DNA of 6,328 nucleotides from JAAFHS01 sp031396505 (GTDB lineage Bacteria; Pseudomonadota; Alphaproteobacteria; Rhodobacterales; Rhodobacteraceae): contig JANNKX010000099.1 in the NCBI GenBank assembly GCA_031396505.1, positions 1 through 6,328 on the forward strand, read 5' to 3'. A program made the translations under genes and the position numbers. The notes below the pieces were generated by a model that worked only from the letters and a program-made list of their open reading frames with translations, was not told where the DNA came from and did not search any database. Shown one piece after another: positions 5,340-6,328 of this stretch. Numbering within the stretch: position 1 is the first letter of the stretch; each line of letters starts with the position of its first letter.

Positions 5340-6328
5340 ATGAACGCACCTGCAACCTTCAACGGCTTTGAAGTCGGCTTTGATATCCCCGCCGCACCGG
5401 GGATGGCCGAGGCCGATATCCAGACGCCCTGCCTGATCCTTGATCTGGACGCGCTGGAACGCAACATCAACAAGATGGGCAATTTCGCCAAACAAATGGG
5501 CGTGCGTCACCGCGTGCATGGCAAGATGCACAAATCGGTCGATGTGGCGAAACTGCAGGAACGCCTTGGCGGGTCCGTCGGCGTGTGTTGCCAAAAGGTG
5601 AGCGAGGCCGAGGTGTTCGCCCGCGGCGGTATCAAAGACGTGCTGATCAGCAATCAGGTGCGCGACCCCGCGAAAATCGACCGTCTGGCACGCCTGCCAA
5701 AGCTTGGCGCGCGCACCATCTGCTGCGTTGATGATTTAGCCAATGTGGCCGATCTGTCTGCCGCCGCCACCCGCCACGGCACAACCATCGAGTGTCTCGT
5801 GGAAATCGACTGTGGTGCCGGGCGCTGCGGCGTCAACACCACCCCTGCTGTGGTCGAAATCGCAAAAGCCATCGACGCTGCACCCGGCCTGAAATTCGCA
5901 GGTATTCAGGCCTATCAGGGCGCCATGCAGCACATGGACAGTTACGCCGACCGCAAAGCCAAGACCGATATATCGGTGGCGATGGTGCAGGATGCGGTGG
6001 ATACCCTGAAAGCAGCCGGTCTAGACTGTGATATCGTCGGCGGCGGCGGCACCGGTTCTTACTATTTTGAGGGCAATTCAGGCGTCTACAACGAATTGCA
6101 GTGTGGCTCTTACGCATTCATGGACGCCGATTATGGCCGCATCCTCGACAAGGACGGCAAGCGTATCGACCAGGGCGAGTGGGAAAACGCGCTGTTCATC
6201 CTGACATCGGTGATGAGCCATACCAAGGTCGACAAGGCGATCTGCGATGCGGGCCTCAAGGTGCAATCGGTTGACAGCGGTCTGCCCGTGATCTTTGGCC
6301 GCACCGATGTGACGTATATCAAGTGTTC
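5340..6328 (+). CDS. bhcC: Beta-hydroxyaspartate aldolase BhcC, 3' end cut by window edge
   Basis: PLP fold-type III enzyme related to D-threonine aldolase and the alanine-racemase N-terminal barrel. In the BHAC it condenses glycine with glyoxylate to beta-hydroxyaspartate. The 329 visible codons are in frame to the right edge; from the family's usual size (just under 400 residues, from memory) about 60 are missing. Seen: strand-1 segment TPCLILDLDALERNI (29-43), Schiff-base lysine in HGKMHKS (K62), barrel segments LVEIDCGAGRCGV (153-165) and GIQAYQGAMQH (188-198), and PLP-phosphate loop VGGGGTGSY (233-241). The metal-ligand His/Asp pair of D-threonine aldolases lies in the missing C-terminal part and cannot be checked. 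The ATG at 5340 follows the bhcB stop by 12 bases. The bhcD gene is expected next, outside the window. Confidence 0.92.
   Translation, partial: MNAPATFNGFEVGFDIPAAPGMAEADIQTPCLILDLDALERNINKMGNFAKQMGVRHRVHGKMHKSVDVAKLQERLGGSVGVCCQKVSEAEVFARGGIKDVLISNQVRDPAKIDRLARLPKLGARTICCVDDLANVADLSAAATRHGTTIECLVEIDCGAGRCGVNTTPAVVEIAKAIDAAPGLKFAGIQAYQGAMQHMDSYADRKAKTDISVAMVQDAVDTLKAAGLDCDIVGGGGTGSYYFEGNSGVYNELQCGSYAFMDADYGRILDKDGKRIDQGEWENALFILTSVMSHTKVDKAICDAGLKVQSVDSGLPVIFGRTDVTYIKC

Noticed and set aside
4746..5594. Minus-strand open frame of 282 codons across bhcB and bhcC
   Set aside because: Shadow of two well-supported PLP enzyme genes; no family motif seen.

Overview
The window is GC-rich, compactly packed chromosomal DNA of alphaproteobacterial type, most likely from a Rhodobacterales/Rhodobacteraceae member. 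This rests on codon use, the gene families present, and a gene order matching the Paracoccus denitrificans bhcR-bhcABCD locus. I see no mobile element, CRISPR array, rRNA or tRNA. The two outermost genes are cut by the window edges.

Left part (1-2180). A minus-strand gene running off the left edge encodes the alpha region of a thiamine-diphosphate 2-oxo acid dehydrogenase E1, probably of the fused alpha-beta type. It is transcribed divergently from a plus-strand LysR-family regulator of the GcvA/AmpR-like kind. The short AT-rich gap between them carries an interrupted palindrome lying on the LysR start. The E1 gene also contains an 11-bp-stem perfect hairpin at the end of the alpha region.

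Right part (2134-6328). An IclR-family regulator (minus strand) diverges from a tight plus-strand operon of three PLP enzymes: a class V aminotransferase, a serine/threonine-dehydratase-fold enzyme and a D-threonine-aldolase-fold enzyme. This is the beta-hydroxyaspartate cycle (BHAC) set bhcR / bhcA-bhcB-bhcC. bhcD (iminosuccinate reductase) is expected just past the right edge but is not visible.

How they work together (known for the family). BhcA converts glyoxylate to glycine using aspartate as amino donor and releases oxaloacetate. BhcC condenses glycine with a second glyoxylate to beta-hydroxyaspartate. BhcB dehydrates this to iminosuccinate, and BhcD would reduce it back to aspartate. 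The net result is carbon-neutral conversion of two glyoxylates to one oxaloacetate, allowing growth on glycolate or glyoxylate.

The most informative non-coding stretch is the roughly 200-bp AT-rich bhcR-bhcA gap. It holds a TGGAA-N5-TTCCA operator resembling the classic IclR box, a 13-bp exact inverted copy of its left side near bhcR, a third octamer half-site, and an unrelated perfect 13-bp palindrome in the middle. No wholly new system is evident. The main novelty lies in this regulatory layout and in the neighbouring LysR/E1 pair.
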